Source of the DNA: Halichoerus grypus
Taxonomy: Eukaryota; Chordata; Mammalia; Carnivora; Phocidae
Direction: 5' to 3'
Assembly (NCBI RefSeq): GCF_964656455.1
Contig: NC_135719.1
Coordinates: 5,745,163-5,809,162 of the forward strand
Length of the DNA: 64,000 bases
The notes under the pieces are model-generated. The model did not search any database and was not told the DNA's origin. It saw nothing but the letters and a program-made list of their open reading frames with translations. A program made the translations under genes and the position numbers. This document shows, piece by piece, positions 45,450 to 56,261 of the stretch (position 1 is its first letter; each line of letters opens with the position of its first letter).

Positions 45450-45484
<35 letters not shown>

Positions 45485-45734
45485 GAGCAAACAAAAATGA
45501 GTTGGGCCCAACAGTGACAGGCTCTCACGGGCTAGCCCGGCAACCTGGTGCAATGTGTAACCTGTTTCCTTGGGGAAAACCTTTCTGTTTTATGCATGAG
45601 CAACTAACTGGGAGACACTTAACTTGTAATCGTAGGGGCCTCTGTAATTTCCATTTCTGTTCTACCAAAGGAGTTCTCCCCGACTCCCACCTGCCCTGTT
45701 AACGAAGTGAGGCTTTGTGAGCAGGGACGCCCCT
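43629..45734. other. single-copy or unassigned DNA
   Basis: A perfect 23-bp tandem duplication lies at 44126-44171 (unit ggggagagagtg...gggagtt). The block is purine-rich up to about 44230. Positions 44500-44760 are non-repetitive. A TTTTC/TTTCT run lies at about 45450-45484. No exon recognised. Confidence 0.4.
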
Positions 45735-45870
45735 GGGGCCCACCCATCCGGCGCCAGGCCGGGTTCTGACACTTGACCTCCGGAAAGTTATTCAACCTAA
45801 ATGACCAGATAATATGGAAAGTGCTTACAATGGTGCCTGGTCCATAGTAAGTGCTGTGTCATAAGAGAGT
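45735..45870 (+). repeat. MIR SINE remnant
   Basis: gttctgacacttgacctccg, gaaagttattcaacctaaat, then gtgcttacaatggtgcctgg and tccatagtaagtgctgtgtc follow the sense MIR. Confidence 0.7.
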
Positions 45871-46639
45871 GGGGTGAGATTAGTTCAGAAAGGCATCTGT
45901 CCTATAGTTTGGGGAAGCCACAGACCCCTTTGAGGCTGGCGAGAGCTATGGGTCCTCTCCCCAGCAAAGTGCACACACATCCCCATAATCCTCTGCACAG
46001 CTGCACGTGCAACTCAAGTACCCCCTCGCCTCCCCGCGCCCCATACTGCAAGGCTCAAGGACCGCTCTCAGCCCTCTGGTCCTCTCCACACTGATGTGAG
46101 GATCTCAGGCACGAAACTCTGTGGCAATGCTTCAAGTCTCATGTTCACAAGCAATGGACTATTGAGCAATAACCCTGTTTCAGGTTCCGCTTTTGGCAGA
46201 AATGTTACACCTTTCTTCCCCAAAGCCCTTCTGACCCTTGCCCGTTTTGCTCTCGATTCAGGCCAAATCCTCCCTGGGTCACCTTAAGACAATCTCTCTG
46301 TGTGCAACAAAGCTCTACAACTCTTTGCAAATTATTCTGATCCTTCCCCAAAGCTCTTGATGGTCGGGCCGCTGTGCAGCATCTACTGAAGCCAGGCCAC
46401 TGCACGGACCCCGCGCCTGCTGGGCCCCCCACCCAAGGCCCCACAGAGGTGGATGCTGCAGACGCCCGGGCCCTCACTCTTAATAAGCTTGGAAACAGCG
46501 CAAACCAGCAAAAGCCAAAGATGACAGAAGCCAGAAGGAACTCATGAAATGATCTAATTCCCTCATTAACCAGAGAAGTGACTTCCCCAGTGGCCACCCC
46601 ACTCATTCACAGCCAAGCTGAGAACCTCCTGGTTCAGTA
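45871..46639. other. single-copy DNA
   Basis: No repeat named with confidence and no exon recognised. Confidence 0.4.
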
Positions 46640-46775
46640 CTTGGACTCCTTCGGCATTTCTCAGACTTTACCGTGCAGGTGAGTTGTGTGAAAATGCAGT
46701 TTCTGCATTTCTAGCAGGCTCCCGGGCCGAGATGCTGATGCTGCGGGTGCTCGGACCACTTAGAGTAGGAAGGGT
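46640..46775 (+). repeat. MER5A-like DNA transposon remnant (hAT-Charlie)
   Basis: catttctcagactttaccgt, gcatttctagcaggctcccg, gatgctgatgctgcgggtgc, tcggaccac is the MER5A pattern (non-autonomous hAT element) with an internal deletion. Confidence 0.75.
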
Positions 46776-46809
46776 TTACATCAAGGTTAATGGACTATCC
46801 CACCCTGGC

Positions 46810-47055
46810 TAAAGCCTCTTCACCCACCCTTCCTGTGGCTGTTTAAATGCCCTTTCTTCAGGAAAGCCTCTCTTCCCCTCCATCCTCCCTGATTATCAGC
46901 TCCCATGGCCTCTGTACTTTTCCCTTTGAAGCGTTTATAACAACTGTAATTAAAGAGTATTTGTGTAATTATTAGTTCAGTGTCTGTCTCCCACGGAGAC
47001 TACAAGCTCCATGAGGTCGGGCCCAGCACAGAGACTGGCAAATCACACTGTCCAT
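46810..47055 (+). repeat. L2 LINE 3' end
   Basis: gccctttcttcaggaaagcc, tctcttcccctccatcctcc, ctgattatcag, then cagtgtctgtctcccacgga, gactacaagctccatgaggt and cagcacagagactggcaaat are in L2 order. Confidence 0.85.
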
Positions 47056-47504
47056 AAAAGGGGAGCTGTTGTGCTCTGGAATAGCCTGGACCAGCATCCT
47101 CAAGTAGAAAGGGAAGGTTTACACCCGTGGAAAACACCTTCTGGAGGCCTCAAGGCCAACAGTGATTACTTTTAGCTTTAGAATTCCCAGCAGTTTCAAA
47201 TACATACCAACTAAAATTTAAGTTGAAAAGCATACTTCAAGAGAAAAACGTCTCCTAAATGTTTATCAAGTGCAAAATAGGCCCGGATCTGTACTAGCCA
47301 CTCTACTTGGGGAATGGTTAGGCCTCCCAAAGAAGCATTCCCTTCGAATCTTCCTTGGGTAAACGGTCTTTGAGCACTGTGCGGCCTCTGGCATCGGGAG
47401 CGGGGGGCACGCCCCTGACCAGCCTCACGCAACTGCCAACCAACTGTTTCTTTTTGAGTTTTTCTGCTGCCATCTTTTTGAGGAACTCCAAAGCTCTGAG
47501 TGCT
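47056..47504. other. single-copy DNA
   Basis: No repeat or exon recognised. Confidence 0.4.
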
Positions 47505-47665
47505 CAGCTCTAGGGAGGCAAAGTCTGAAGCCAGACAGCCCAGGTTCAGGGATCAGCTCTGTGTCCCTCAGCAAGTGACTACACTCCACTGTGCTCTAGT
47601 TTCCCCATCTGCCAAATGGCAATACTAAGGGACATGATACACACACATAGTACAAGCCTGGCCCC
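47505..47665 (+). repeat. MIR SINE
   Basis: gtctgaagccagacagccca, ggttcagggatcagctctgt, gtccctcagcaagtgactac, ctagtttccccatctgccaa, atggcaatactaaggg follows the sense MIR. Confidence 0.85.
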
Positions 47666-48410
47666 AGATACATGATTATTACTATTCTCCCTCTATCCAG
47701 CGCAATTTGAGATCTCTCTATTGTTTTGCACAATCTCTACCCGTGGCTCCATCTATTTAGGATCGACTCTTCCCAGCTGCTCCTGCCTTACCTGTCTAGA
47801 GCTTGTTTGAAGCCATGACTCACTGCAAAACTCTGCAGGTCCCATCAATCACCTTCCCATCCCCGCCTCTGTGTGTCACTCACGGGTTCCTTCTGGGAGG
47901 GAGGTCTTTCTCCCAATGCCCAGGACACTTACTCACCAAGAATTATCGAGGGCCCACCACGTGGGCACAGGGGCTGAGCAATGAACAAAGACTTTCTACC
48001 CTCACGAGCTAACATTCTAGTAGGAGATCTGACCCATGAACAGACATCAGTTCGGGTCTCTGGCTCTTCCTTACACACCCATTCTTCTCCGCAGACCAAT
48101 CCTAAATAAATTGCACACAAGTACAAAGCATGAAGAAAGCATGCCAGATCCAAAAGTGCTGAGTGTGACTTGGGAATATCCCCATGATTAAAATGCTGCC
48201 CCACGGAATGGGGAGGCCTTTGGTCCTGGTTCCCCCTAGCAGCTGGCCTGTCAAATCCTCCAGAACAGTATGTGTGTAACACACCCGGGCAATAAGGCGC
48301 TCCGATTACCTGTCCCCTGCAGGTAGCAGATGCCCATGGCTTCTTTATTCTCAGAGCCACACTCTTTGGACAGAGCCTGATTCGGGACCCGCAGCAGGAA
48401 GAGAGGCCCT
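47666..48410. other. single-copy DNA with an old repeat-like patch
   Basis: Positions 47920-48040 (caggacacttactcaccaag, gggctgagcaatgaacaaag, acgagctaacattctagtag) match the pattern of the unnamed old mammalian repeat. The rest is unassigned. Confidence 0.5.
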
Positions 48411-48414
48411 GGCC

Positions 48415-48565
48415 TTGTGTTGAAGAGCACTGGAAATGGACTCTGAAAGCTCACGTTCAAATGCTGGCTCTGTCAGCAGAGTGTGGCCCCAGGCATGGAG
48501 CTTTTCTCGTGCCTCGGTTTCTCTTAGACAATCTCTAAGGTGTCTTCCAGCTTTGAAGTCTAAGG
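48415..48565 (+). repeat. MIR SINE remnant
   Basis: gaagagcactggaaatggac, tctgaaagctcacgttcaaa, tgctggctctgtcagcagag, ggagcttttctcgtgcctcg, gtttctctta follows the MIR from its head. Confidence 0.7.
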
Positions 48566-50089
48566 GTTGAGATCAACCATCATTAACATGAGACTCAGCA
48601 GATTCAGAGATTCCTTCATTGAGCAACATGAGCCCCAGGCCTGGCACCCGGTGGTGAGCAAGCCAGATGAGAAGCCTGTGGGGAGCATCCTCCGAGACAC
48701 ACTTGACTTCTCCTTTGTTTATTTACTCCCTTCAAACTTCAAACTTGAACTTTTTAAGCAGACTCCGACAGAAATATCTCTGGGCTACAAGGCAAACCTA
48801 AAATAGAAGTAGTGCAAAATCTCTGGTGGACCCATTAGTCTCCCTTCCTTCAACTCAAGAACCCTTCCAGACCTTGTCTGTCTCCTTGTCTCTAGACAGC
48901 GAGACTAAAATAAGTCTCCTTGGTAGGAAATGCTTGGTTGGAATGGAAGTGACCCAAGTACGGAACAAATGGCCTGCTGGCCACACACCACAGGACAAGG
49001 ACCCACCTAAGAATCTACCTGGAGAAGAGTGAGCACCTGCCCTCACTTCAACTCATTGCATCTCCCTCCACAGACAGGCGGGCAACCAGGCGAGACTGCA
49101 GGAAAGAAAATGTGACCCAAATGTCCAGCTCCCCCTACTCAAAAGAAAGCAGCTCTATTTCCAGTGCCCTCGTGTGAGAAAGCCAGATCCTGCAGGTTTC
49201 GGGAGCACGAATGCAGCTAGAGCTATAGGCCACCAATTAGGGGTCAGGCAGGTGCTTGGTCCAGGGTGACAGGTGGCCCATGGGCCAGTTGACAAAACCA
49301 CCAAGAAAGCTCTAGAAAACAATATTCACTTTAAAACAAACAAGAAAGGTACAATCATACTAGGTCTCAAAAAACCAAAACTGGACAGGCCCATGGCTTG
49401 ATCACAAACACGAAAAATACACTTTCTAACGTCTAATGGCAATTAGGCGTGGTTTTCTTCCCTTCTCCCATAAGACTCGGTCCTTTGAAGGCCCCCAGAT
49501 AAGAGCACAACAGGGATGCAGGCCCAGGGGCCCTCTACTTGGGAGAAATGAACTTTGACTGTTTTTGCTTACACGTGTACAAAGGCAGAACTCAAAGAGT
49601 AGCTTCAAAGTTGGCTGGGTGACCCCCAAGGGTGCAAAGTCCTGCTCTGCACACCTGTGGGGGAATTTCTGTGAATTTCCCAGGCGCCCACGGGAACCGA
49701 TTACGTCCCCTCCAGGTCGACAACGGCTAGGAGTTTCCACTTTGCACAGAAATAAAGGCGCTCAGGGTGTTCTTAGCAGTTAGGGCGCTCAGCCTGCAGC
49801 TCAAAGGGCCACCAGGATGGTCGTTCGCTGCACCGCTCAGACTGGGAAGGACGAGCACCTCGCAGTGTCCCTGTGAAAACGCACCCACTACGGCTCTGCC
49901 TTTGCCCCAACCGACGCAGAGCTTAGAGATACACCAAGGACCGTTTCGGGTTCGTTAAAACCCACGCCAGCACCTCCCTGGCCTCTTAAATCTTCCCAAA
50001 CTACAGCTCAGACTGGAGGGAAGCAGTTGCAGCGACCATAAAAGTCATCTTAAAAGGCAAGTTGGAAAAAAACCCGATACGCACCAGTT
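48566..50089. other. single-copy DNA leading into the CpG island
   Basis: No repeat or exon recognised. CpG frequency rises from about 49680 onward. If the minus-strand first exon below is real, this is intron sequence just downstream of it. Confidence 0.4.
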
Positions 50090-50671
50090 AGCAAGTCCGC
50101 AGTTAGGGGGACGGTGGCACCAGGGCCGGATCTGTGGGATCCGCGCGCCTGCAGGGGCTGCCCCGTCGGTCCCCGGGTCCCCGCGCCCACCCGGCAGCCT
50201 CCTGGCCCCCCTGGTCTGACGCCGGCGATCACACCCCACAGCTCCGTCCAATTAGGAAAATGACCGCGAGGAGACAGAGAGAGGGGCGACGAGGAAGGGG
50301 AAGTGAGACTAGGGAGCCTGGGGACAGGCCGTGGGGACCCCGCCAGCCGGCGAGCGCCTTCAACAGGTCCCCCGCCCGGGGCGCCCCGACGCCGGCCGGG
50401 CCGGGGTCCAGCAGCGCACGGCGTGCGGCCGCCGGCTGCCCTCCGGGGCGCCCCCGATTACCCCCACTCCTCCGCGCCGGCGCGCTCGGCCCTCCCCCCC
50501 CCCCACCCGGGACGGCGGGGACGCGCAGCAACCACCCCCCCCACCCGGAGAATAAAGTTTGTGGGCAGCCGCAGGGGCGGGGCGGCGCGGCGAGGGGGTG
50601 AAACTTTGAGTCCCGGGCCGGGTGTGGGGGGAGCGCGCGGGGCGCCGGGACACCCACGTGCGGGCCCGGGA

Positions 50672-50725
50672 GCCGCCGCCGCCGCCGCCGCCTCCCCGGC
50701 CTCCCGCTCCGCCGCCGCCGCCGCC
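50672..50725. repeat. GCC/CGG triplet tracts
   Basis: (GCC)7 at 50672-50692 and (GCC)5 at 50711-50725, separated by 18 bp. On the minus strand they are CGG repeats. If transcription starts near 51.43 kb, they lie just inside intron 1, not in the spliced RNA. Confidence 0.9.
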
Positions 50726-51099
50726 ACCGCGGCGCTTTCCTTTCATTTCTGCTTCTCTCTCCCTCTCTCTCTCCTCTCATTCGCGCGCTCTCCTCGCTCT
50801 CGCCCTCTTTCGCTCGCTCCCTCCCTCCTTCCCCTCCCCCCCCCCCAGACGCCATCTCTCCCTCTTTCCCCGGCTCTCCCTCTCTCCCTCCAGCTCCCCG
50901 GCATGAGGGAATGTGGAAGTGAAAGGAAAAGACGACATGTTTGCAGCGCGGCGCGGGCCTGCGCGCGGCCGTCCCCGGGGAGAGGCGGGGGGCGGGTCGG
51001 CCGCGGCCGCCTCGACCCACCCCCGCGCCCCCCGCGCCCCCGCCGGCGCGCCGCCCGGGGCTGCGGGGCCGGGGGCCGGGGGCCGCGCGGGACACTCAC

Positions 51100-51433
51100 C
51101 CTGCTCCGGGCGCGGCTCCTGCGCTGGGGCCCTCGGCGGGCCGGGGCCGGGGCCGGGCCGGGGGGCTCCTGGCTGCCCACCGCCCGGGCTGCTGCTGCGC
51201 GCCCGCCGCCCGCCTCCACGCGCGCCCGCCGCCTGCTCCTGCCGCCCTCCCTCCGGCTCCTCTCTTTCTCTCCCTCTCTCTCCCTCCTCTCTCTCTCCCT
51301 CTCCTCTCTCGCTCTCTCTCTCTCTCCTGCTCGCTCTCTCGCTCGCTCGCTCTCTCTCCCTCCCTGGAAGAAGGGAATGAGGCAGGGCTGACGTGAAGGG
51401 ATGCAAAACAGCTCCTCCTAACCCAGCTCGCAG
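51100..51433 (-). other. putative non-coding first exon of an unidentified minus-strand gene
   Basis: On the minus strand, a TATA-like GATAAAAG (51458-51465) is followed about 30 bp later by a pyrimidine-rich start-like region near 51433. The sequence then runs GC- and GA-rich to ...CGGAGCAGG|GTGAGTGTC, a near-consensus splice donor with the exon ending at 51100 and GT at 51099-51098. No ATG occurs between the presumed start and the donor, as expected of a 5' UTR exon. The purine-rich UTR (GAGA and GAGC units) is typical of some developmental regulators, but I cannot name the gene. No second exon is identified in the 51 kb to the left. The start site is inference. Confidence 0.45.
51389..51396 (+). 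promoter_or_regulatory. CRE-like site
   Basis: TGACGTGA, a one-base variant of the CREB/ATF octamer. It lies about 40 bp downstream of the presumed minus-strand start. Confidence 0.4.
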
Positions 51434-51815
51434 AGGAAGAGAGACAGAAAAGCAGCCCTTTTATCTCTCTTTTGTTTTCTCACTTCCTTCCACCCCCCCC
51501 AGCACCCCCCTCTTGTCAGCCCAAGTTTTCTTTTCTCTTTCTACCGCAGAGAGGATTTTTCTTCCTTTCTTTCTCTTTCTTTCGGTTCAACTCTCCCACT
51601 CAAATTGAAAGCCTGGAGGGTTTTCTTTCTCCTTTTTTTTTCTTCCCTCTTTTCTTCCTTCTTCCTCCTTTCTTATTTCTCTAAAAGGGTTTTGTTTGCT
51701 GTGGGAGTTTCGTTTGAAAATCAAGTCACGCCTTTTTTCCTCCTTTTCTTTCTTTCTCTTTTTTTTTTTTTTTTCTCCTCTCAGCAGAAAAGGGGAACAA
51801 AGATTAACTGAAGCG
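51401..51815. other. pyrimidine-rich gap between CpG island halves
   Basis: A plus-strand T/C-rich stretch of about 400 bp with few CpGs, including a 17-nt T run near 51759-51775. It separates two very CpG-rich halves. In the minus-strand reading it is the core promoter and immediate upstream region. Confidence 0.8.
51458..51465 (-). promoter_or_regulatory. TATA-like box
   Basis: The minus strand reads AGAGATAAAAGGGCTGC. GATAAAAG differs by one base from TATAAAAG and is correctly placed for a start at about 51430-51435. Confidence 0.4.
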
Positions 51816-52600
51816 GGGGAGAGGGGGAGCGCCAGAACCTCGCATGGAAATGGGGGGCCCGGCCCCGCACAAAGGGGGCCCGGGGGCTGCGCGCCCCCTC
51901 CCCCCTGGGAAGCCCGGGGCGTCCTCCCGAGAGGAGGGTCGGTGGGGGTGGGGGTGGGGGCGGGGGCCGCGGCGGCGGCTGGGTGCCGGTTCCTTCCGAA
52001 GTGCGGGCGGGGGCCGCCGAGTCCGCCCCTCCCCAGCCAGGGGTGGAAAGCTGGGTGTGTTCTTTACTTATGTATTTTTAAAGTAGGCAGATGGGCTTGG
52101 AACAAACATCCCCGCAGAGCACTGAACTGTAAAAGAGCCTTTAAACAGCTGTTTGCAGAGCCCTGGACGGCCAGGCTCGAGGGAGCGGCGCGGGCTGCGA
52201 GCGCCCGGGCCGGGGTGGGAAGGGGCTCGGAGGCGGCGCTGGGATCGGCCCCCCCGTGGGCTCTCCGATCTCTGGGCCTGGGCCCCGGCCCCCCCCTCCC
52301 CGGGCGCACGGCTGGGGGGCGCCGAGGCGTGGCCGTTCGCGGCGCGGGGGGTCAGGCCCCAGGCGCCTCCCCGCGGGGTCGCGGGCTTTGGCACAGCCTG
52401 GCCCCCCCTCCCCCCCCGCCCCAGACCCCGCTCCCGGGCAGGCCGGACCTTCGGCCTCCAGCCTCCGGAACGCCGGCCGCTCGGAGCCGCTTCTCAACTC
52501 CGACGCTGGGCCGGTCGCGAGTCCTCGGACTGAGCCGGGCAGAGCCGCCAGGAAGGGTCAATTATTCATGGGGCGCCTGGGCGTGCTCCCAAGACCTGCT
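51816..52600. promoter_or_regulatory. CpG island, part 2
   Basis: Second block of undepleted CpG. It includes a G-rich run at 51940-51967 (ggtgggggtgggggtggggg and following G tracts) that could form a G-quadruplex. It is separated from part 1 by the pyrimidine-rich gap. It may serve a divergent plus-strand transcript, but no convincing exon boundary was found. Confidence 0.85.
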
Positions 52601-53425
52601 CTGCCCTCAGCTTCTCCGGAGAAGTGGGGAGAAGACGAGGGAAAAGTTCCCAGAGCAAAGTTGGCCCCGTTTCTCATTTTCCCAAGTGAGTATTGAGCAC
52701 CTGCTGGATGCCTGACCCTTGGACGGGGGGCTGCTGCTAGCGGTTGTGGGGAGAAACGTGAGGTCTTCGTGGGCCTCGAGAGTTTCCGCAGGAAACAATG
52801 CCAGAGCAGGCTGCCGCCCAGGACCGGGTCACCGAGAGGAAGGAAAGCCGGAATCCTCACCCCTCCCTCTTCTCTTCCTTCCCCTTCTCTTCCTTCCTCC
52901 CGGCTGCTTCTCCTTGGCTCCACCCCTTCTCCTCATCAATTCCTCCCACACTTCCCTGCTCTCCCTGGCTTTTCACTGGAGGGTCCCTTCTCCCAGCGAG
53001 GAGCAGATGCTGAGCCCCATTGTCTCTCCCCCAGTGACTGCAGCCTCCCGGGGACAGGACCTGCCACTCTTCACCCCTCCCCCCAGCCCAGAGGCCTGGG
53101 CCTTTAGAGACTGGAGCCCCAAGGCCACTGCCCCTCGCTCCACCCTAAACCAGCTCCTGGTGTTGTGAGCAATGACTCCAGTCACTCAGAACATGGTTTG
53201 TTTCTGCCTGGGAGTGAGAAAACAGTAGCCTGAGACTTTGCTTTAGCAAGGAGGACACCGTGGTTTTCACACGAGAGCACTGAGCCCGGGATGACCCCGG
53301 AGCACTCGCCCACTATGCCCTCTTAATAGGATAGACAGGAAGCCACGTTGCTGTCATTTTATATCCTCCCACTTAGTGCACCTAAGCTGTATTCTCCAAA
53401 CAAAGCAGAACACAGCTGATAATCA
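52601..53425. other. single-copy DNA right of the CpG island
   Basis: Pyrimidine-rich at 52855-52930. No exon recognised. The GTGAGT at 52686-52691 lies in a phrase (tattgagcacctgctggatg) that looks like the old dispersed repeat, so it is not called as a donor. Confidence 0.4.
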
Positions 53426-53780
53426 GGCATTCATTTAACAGATGCTTACTGACTACCTTCTCTGTGCCCACCACCGTGCTGGATGCTGAGGACCTCACCA
53501 TCGGCGCACATGGCCCTCGCTTAGGCTTCGCAGCCCTGCAGGGGAGGGGAAGTGGCGAGAAGACAGGCAACCACGATGCCATGTGATACACGCCAGGATG
53601 AACCAAGGAAGCACCTAAAAGGGTACTTGGACTGGAGTGCTCAGGGGTGGCTTTCTGGAGGAGGTGACATCTAAATGAGTAGGCCTGTGCCAGGCAAATG
53701 CATGGGAAGGTACAGCCTGTCCAGAGGCCCCAGGGCAAGAGAGAACATTCTTACAGGTTCTTGGAATTGCCACAAGTGTT
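53426..53780 (+). repeat. old mammalian dispersed repeat, long copy, family not named
   Basis: ttcatttaacagatgcttac, tgactaccttctctgtgccc, gctggatgctgaggacctca, then tggctttctggaggaggtga, catctaaatgagtaggcctg and gccaggcaaatgcatgggaa. It is the fullest copy in the window of the pattern seen at 2.8, 14.5, 17.6, 27.1, 40.7, 48.0 and 58.7 kb. Confidence 0.6.
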
Positions 53781-53919
53781 TGCTGCAGTGTGGAGTACAA
53801 CGGGGGAGTGGGAGTGAGGACCGCCAAGCACACAAGTCAGGGAGGGGCCGGTGGGGAGGGTGTCAGGGCGTAAGTCAGGGAGGGGGGGCCAGGATCAGCG
53901 AGATACAGCACATTTTAGC

Positions 53920-54215
53920 TTCTCCCACTTGCTAGCTTCATGAACTTGGGTGATAGCAGCCTCAGGGAATAACCTAGACTCAGTTTGCTCACTCCTAAAT
54001 TGGGGTTAAGAAGACCCGTGGGCTGCAGCGACAGGGTCTTCTGTTTAACGGCCCAGGCTTAACTTGCTGCATATCCCTGGGCAAGTTGACCCAAGTTTTC
54101 TCATCTGAACAATGAGGATGAAAGCCCCTCACTCACAGAGTTCCTTTGAGTCTTACCAGAGCCCGTGCCCAGCACAGGATCTGGGACGGAAGTTCCAATA
54201 TATGGTAACTTTTAT
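53920..54215 (+). repeat. two MIR-like remnants in tandem
   Basis: ccacttgctagcttcatgaa, cttgggtgatagcagcctca, gactcagtttgctcactcct is one core. The other is gcttaacttgctgcatatcc, ctgggcaagttgacccaagt, tttctcatctgaacaatgag, gcccagcacaggatctggga. Both are sense. Confidence 0.65.
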
Positions 54216-54789
54216 TCATTATTATAAATCAGGGAGTGACTGACAGGGAGGTGCCCGTCCAACCTGGAAGGGACATTACATTCTGGGTTGAAACCAAAAT
54301 GACTCACCATGTCAGAAACGTGATGTGCTCTCTGGGGAAGAAGCATTCCTTCAAAGATGGCCCGTGTCCCGGTGGGTGACGGATTGGGGCAACACCGGTG
54401 TCTGATCAGGATGTCCAGGGTGTCCTCTCCCGAACATGACTGGAATGTGCAGACCGGAGTTCCAGAGGCCTGGCCTGATCAGTGGAGTTGTAGCCTGCCT
54501 GAAGAACAAATAGAAATCAGAAGAGAGGGGGCCTCATAAAATCCAGGAGGGCCCCTAGGAGCAGACACCTGGCTGTGTTTGCTCAGTGGAGAGAAGTAGA
54601 CACAGACGTTCACACCGAGGGGGAGAGAGGGAGAAAAAGAGATTATTGACTCCTCCAGAGCCCGAATGAAATCTCTTAAAACCTCTCAGGCCTTTGCTTG
54701 GGTTCCTCATTCCCCAAGTAACCTGCCGATGAACTTGGCACCAGCAAAATGCCCCCCTGGATAGAGGCAGACCCCGGTGTTCCAGTTCC
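54216..54789. other. single-copy DNA
   Basis: No repeat or exon recognised. Confidence 0.4.
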
Positions 54790-55245
54790 TGCATTGTAAA
54801 CATTTTATACCTCTATTATTTCTTTATGACACAAGTTCATTGTGAAAGAATTTGAAAACCAGCTCAGCCCAATAGAAAAAGAACCCCCTGTAGAGACATT
54901 ATATTTTGGTGTAGATCCTTGGACATTTTATACCCACATATCCACATGTAAATGCCCATCATGGTGAAACTGTGCAAAGTAAATCTTGTTAAACAGATGA
55001 ATGATGATACGTGTAAATACGGTATTTTTACAAAATTAACAAAAATGACAAAGCACTATGCCTACTGAATTACAACCACTTCAACCCAGTAATAGGCCAT
55101 AAATATCCTTCCCTGTGTATAAACATCCACATTATCACTCACGAATGATACTATTCCATGGTGTGCGTGCATCTCCATTTGTTTAAACAAATTGTTGCAC
55201 TGCGGGATGTTTCCAGTTTTCCACTTTTATGGACCCGCGCCGATA
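54790..55245 (-). mobile_element. old L1 3' region, antisense
   Basis: tatccacatgtaaatgccca near the left and atactattccatggtgtgcg, tgcatctccatttgtttaaa, caaattgttgcactgcggga, tgtttccagttttccacttt near the right are the reverse complement of an old L1 3' region. This is the same segment type as at 39.3 kb. Confidence 0.65.
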
Positions 55246-55400
55246 AACATAAAGCACCTGAGTGCCAGGTGGACGTCGTATTCTGGTCATCATTTTACCT
55301 AGGAGGAGACTGATGCACAGAGACGTTAAAACAAACTTCCCAAGGCCACAGCTGCGGTGTGGCTGAACCAGACTTTGAAGCCAGAGTTTCCAGTTGGGAG
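55246..55400 (-). repeat. MIR SINE remnant
   Basis: tggtcatcattttacctagg, aggagactgatgcacagaga, cgttaaaacaaacttcccaa, ggccacagctgcggtgtggc is a well-kept reverse-complement MIR. Confidence 0.85.
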
Positions 55401-56085
55401 TTCCTTTCCGGCATGCCTGTTTTCTCCTTTGTTTTAGAGCAACTGTTCCCTCCATGTACCTCCCTGTGGTGTTTTTTTTTTTTTTCACAGATTGCCTCCC
55501 GGTGACGACCGGTCGGGGCAGGTGACCCACTTCCTTCTCTGACACTCCTTTAAACTTCAGGAGTGTCCACTTCTGGGGGGAGCTGGGAGGAATAAAAGCA
55601 GTAATGTATGACATGGCCCACACGACGCTGCATTTCATAAATTGTAAAGCCTACGTGAGTGTCAGGAGCTCCCAGCAAGAGCCTAGACACACAGTCAGAC
55701 CCCAGCACTGTTGAGCCAAATTCCCTGACCTGCCCCAAACCAGGAAGGAAGCCTCCAGATTCACACGAGAGAGGGAGAAATCCGCCGTTGTGATGCAGAA
55801 GCAGCAAACGGAGGCCTCTCCCGGGCATGCCATAGTTGCCGGCCTAGAGCTGAAATGGGAAGGAGGGTTTGTTAATATGAGGTGTACTCATCCTCATGGT
55901 CTCCTTGAGGGAGGATGCATGCATGCCATAGGCCTTCCAGAAGGTTCGTATCCATCTCTGAAAATCTGAGGAATTTTGTAAGCTGAGAAAAGGGATGAAA
56001 CACAGCTCTTCACTGTTTCAATTGATGTGTTCGCCAGAGTAACTGTTTGGAGATTAGCAGGTGAATATTGAAATCTGTTTCTTTC
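55401..56085. other. single-copy DNA
   Basis: No repeat or exon recognised. A 14-nt T run lies near 55473-55486. Confidence 0.4.
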
Positions 56086-56086
56086 C

Positions 56087-56261
56087 TTTTTTTTTTTAAG
56101 ATTTTATTTATTTATTTGAGAAAGAGAGCATGAGCAGGGAGGAGAGGGAGAAACAGACTCCCCACTGAGCAGGGAGCCCAATGCGGGCCTTGATCCCAGG
56201 CCCTGGGATCGTGACCTGAGCTGAAGGCAGACGCTTAACCGACTGAGCCACTCAGGTGCCC
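56087..56261 (-). mobile_element. SINEC with imperfect target duplication
   Basis: From tttttttttaagattttatt to accgactgagccactcaggt. The flanks gaaatctgtttcttt and aaaatccgtttcttt match with two differences. Confidence 0.95.

Larger units (their letters stand above)
50090..51400. promoter_or_regulatory. CpG island, part 1
   Basis: Very GC-rich with abundant, undepleted CpG from about 50.09 to 51.40 kb. It includes (GCC)7 at 50672-50692, (GCC)5 at 50711-50725, and two CT-rich tracts at about 50745-50890 and 51241-51365. Such islands mark promoters of broadly expressed or developmental genes. It covers the putative minus-strand first exon and the DNA downstream of it. Frames across the island on both strands open mostly on non-ATG codons and are composition artefacts. 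Confidence 0.9.

Noticed and set aside
50229..51095. 288-codon minus-strand frame
   Set aside because: It is Gly/Arg/Pro low-complexity and lies just downstream of a strong minus-strand splice donor, so it is probably intronic. No domain is visible.
50303..51391. 362-codon plus-strand frame across the CpG island
   Set aside because: It opens on GTG, consists of Pro/Arg/Ser/Leu-rich runs produced by CT and GCC repeats, and competes with equally long frames on the other strand.
52686..52691. GTGAGT as a plus-strand splice donor for a divergent gene
   Set aside because: It lies inside a phrase resembling the old dispersed repeat. The exon side (cccaa) is a poor donor match and no upstream exon is supported.
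51696..52715. 339-codon plus-strand frame spanning the second CpG island half
   Set aside because: It opens on TTG within a T-rich run, and its composition is GC-driven. No domain or exon boundary was found.
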